64,000 nt of DNA from Prolixibacter bellariivorans ATCC BAA-1284. Lineage in GTDB: Bacteria > Bacteroidota > Bacteroidia > Bacteroidales > Prolixibacteraceae. The stretch spans positions 248,001 to 312,000 of the forward strand of contig NZ_JHXO01000006.1 in the NCBI RefSeq assembly GCF_000621705.1, in the 5' to 3' direction. Below, one piece after another: positions 62,452 through 64,000 of the stretch (positions are counted from its first letter, which is position 1; every line of letters begins with the position of its first letter). Below the pieces are notes generated by a model. It was not told the origin of the DNA and did not search any database. It saw only the letters and a list, made by a program, of their open reading frames with translations. Position numbers and translations under genes: made by a program.

Positions 62452-63870
62452 ATGGGAAATCCAAAAGGTTTTATCGAGATACCAAAAAAAGAGAGCGGGT
62501 ACCGTCCCGTCAACGAACGAATATATGATTTTGGCGAGGTTGAACAGACCCTGAATGAAAAGGACAGGAAGGATCAGGCCTCGCGGTGTATGGACTGCGG
62601 CATTCCGTTTTGCCACTGGGCCTGCCCGGTAAGCAGTAAAATACCTGAATGGCAGGATGCCGTTTACCTCGGGAACTGGGAAGAAGCGTATGACATTCTT
62701 TCGTCGACGAACAGCTTTCCCGAATTCACGGGTAGGGTTTGTCCGGCACCGTGCGAGAAATCGTGTGTGCTGGCCATTCACGAGGAGTCGGTCACCATCC
62801 GGGAGAACGAAGCTTCGGTGGTAGAGCAGGCTTTTGGTCGCGGTTACGTAACCCCTCGCATTCCGGAAGTACGCACCGGAAAGAAAGTAGCTGTGATTGG
62901 CTCCGGTCCTGCCGGAATGTCAGCAGCTGACGTATTGAATCAGGCTGGTCATACAGTAACCGTATTTGAACAGGACGATGCCATTGGTGGATTGCTTCGT
63001 TACGGTATTCCGGATTTCAAATTGAATAAGACAGTTATCGACCGTCGGTTAGATCTTTTTGTGACCGAAGGCATCGATTTCAAAACCAACACAACGGTTG
63101 GGAAAGATATAACAGCGGAGAAATTATTGAAAGATTACGATGCCGTTTGTCTGGCGGTTGGTGCCATGAAACCACGTGATTTGGTTGTGGAAGGCCGTGA
63201 TTTGGACGGCGTTCATTTTGCGATGGATTTTCTGAAGCAACAAAACAAGGTCAACCGTGGCGAAGTATTCGCTGAAGAAGAACGTATTTCCGCCAAGGAA
63301 AAGAAAGTGTTGGTCATTGGCGGTGGTGATACTGGTTCCGACTGTGTGGGAACCTCCATCCGGCAGAAAGCTGAATCGGTTCTTCAGATTGAAATACTAC
63401 CCAAACCACCGGAGACAAGAGTGGATAATAATCCCTGGCCTTACTGGCCGAATACGCTTCGTACATCGAGTTCACACCAGGAGGGTTGCGAGCGCCGCTG
63501 GTCACTGGCTACCAAACGGGTAGTTGGAAAAGAAGGTAAGATTACCGGAGTAGAAGTTGTTGAGGTTATTTGGGAAAAGATTGATGGTCGTTTCCAGATG
63601 AAGGAGATTCCGGGTACGGAAGAATTGATTGAAGCCGATTTGGTTTTGCTTTCGATGGGATTTGTATCACCGGTTCACGAAGGTTTACTCGATGGTTTAG
63701 GCGTAGAGTATGACGAACGTGGTAACGTAAAAGCGGTGACCAACACGACAACCGTTGATAAGGTATTTGCTGCAGGAGATGTGGCGCGCGGAGCGAGCCT
63801 GGTTGTTCATGCCATTCGTTCAGGCCGCGATGCCGCTGAGAAAATTCACGAATACCTGATGCAGGATTAA
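62452..63870 (+). CDS. gltD: Glutamate synthase small subunit
   Basis: 472 residues. It takes electrons from NADPH through FAD and two [4Fe-4S] clusters to GltB. Cluster cysteines are in CMDCGIPFCHWACP and CPAPCEKSC, the FAD motif is VAVIGSGPAGMSAADVL, the NADPH motif is VLVIGGGDTGSDCVGT, and the FAD-binding end is VFAAGDVARGASLVV. With glnK, amt and the arg/pro operon it makes the window a nitrogen-assimilation region. Confidence 0.96.
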   Translation: MGNPKGFIEIPKKESGYRPVNERIYDFGEVEQTLNEKDRKDQASRCMDCGIPFCHWACPVSSKIPEWQDAVYLGNWEEAYDILSSTNSFPEFTGRVCPAPCEKSCVLAIHEESVTIRENEASVVEQAFGRGYVTPRIPEVRTGKKVAVIGSGPAGMSAADVLNQAGHTVTVFEQDDAIGGLLRYGIPDFKLNKTVIDRRLDLFVTEGIDFKTNTTVGKDITAEKLLKDYDAVCLAVGAMKPRDLVVEGRDLDGVHFAMDFLKQQNKVNRGEVFAEEERISAKEKKVLVIGGGDTGSDCVGTSIRQKAESVLQIEILPKPPETRVDNNPWPYWPNTLRTSSSHQEGCERRWSLATKRVVGKEGKITGVEVVEVIWEKIDGRFQMKEIPGTEELIEADLVLLSMGFVSPVHEGLLDGLGVEYDERGNVKAVTNTTTVDKVFAAGDVARGASLVVHAIRSGRDAAEKIHEYLMQD

Positions 63871-63948
63871 ATATCATAACGCAAAAAGGATATAAGTATT
63901 TTAAACGGTTTTTTGATTGACTTGTTGAATTTTGAATTAGTAAAATTG

Positions 63949-63982
63949 GAGGCTGTCTTATTCGGACAGCCTCATTTTTTTT
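63949..63982 (+). terminator. Terminator of gltBD
   Basis: GAGGCTGTC and GACAGCCTC form a nine-bp stem with a seven-base loop, followed by ATTTTTTTT. Confidence 0.85.
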
Positions 63983-64000
63983 GATAAAAACGAATGCTTC

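Overview
The window looks like a chromosomal segment of a Bacteroidota bacterium, probably of the Marinilabiliales/Prolixibacteraceae type. The evidence is a SusC/SusD pair under ECF sigma/FecR control, an ArgF' of the N-succinylornithine type, TAnnTTTG-type -7 promoter boxes and almost no Shine-Dalgarno signals. The family assignment is inference. I see no prophage, insertion sequence, CRISPR array or rRNA operon. Gene content is mostly intact and dense.

Layout. Positions 1-7260 (minus strand) hold a cut-off Ppx/GppA phosphatase, cysK behind a leader-peptide/terminator arrangement, a three-gene unit (CPBP protease, ABC ATPase, ABC-2 permease), a metallophosphoesterase that has lost several metal ligands, and an alpha/beta-hydrolase lipoprotein. 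Positions 7261-9378 are the oddest stretch: a secreted polysaccharide deacetylase lies between two tandem-repeat arrays. Both arrays have a 41-42 bp period and a related spacer, but their hairpin cores differ. Next come carB-carA (minus), facing a very long plus-strand operon: argR, GNAT acyltransferase, argG, argC, argD, proC, proB, proA, argF', argB, argE and a thioredoxin-like gene. The shared control region carries four tandem ARG-box-like sites and a separate terminator ahead of carA.

Positions 25565-26920 hold an FAD oxidoreductase and a lone tRNA-Lys(CTT). Positions 26968-48874 (all minus) form a polysaccharide utilisation locus: ECF sigma, FecR, SusC, SusD, GH65, GH13, a CE1-like esterase, two type-B carboxylesterases, two GH3 enzymes and a TIM-barrel isomerase/epimerase. 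Hairpins mark most of its gene junctions. Positions 49068-53131 hold an NYN-domain protein, a nitroreductase, an APC permease and an MFS transporter.

The right end returns to nitrogen metabolism: outer-membrane protein, GlnK and Amt (minus), then argH, gltB and gltD (plus). Together the flanks take up ammonium, make glutamate, and convert it to proline, arginine and carbamoyl phosphate. The centre degrades an acylated glycan with both alpha- and beta-glucosidic linkages.

The best candidates for undescribed biology are the paired repeat arrays around the deacetylase, the cysK and car leaders, and the four-box ArgR operator.
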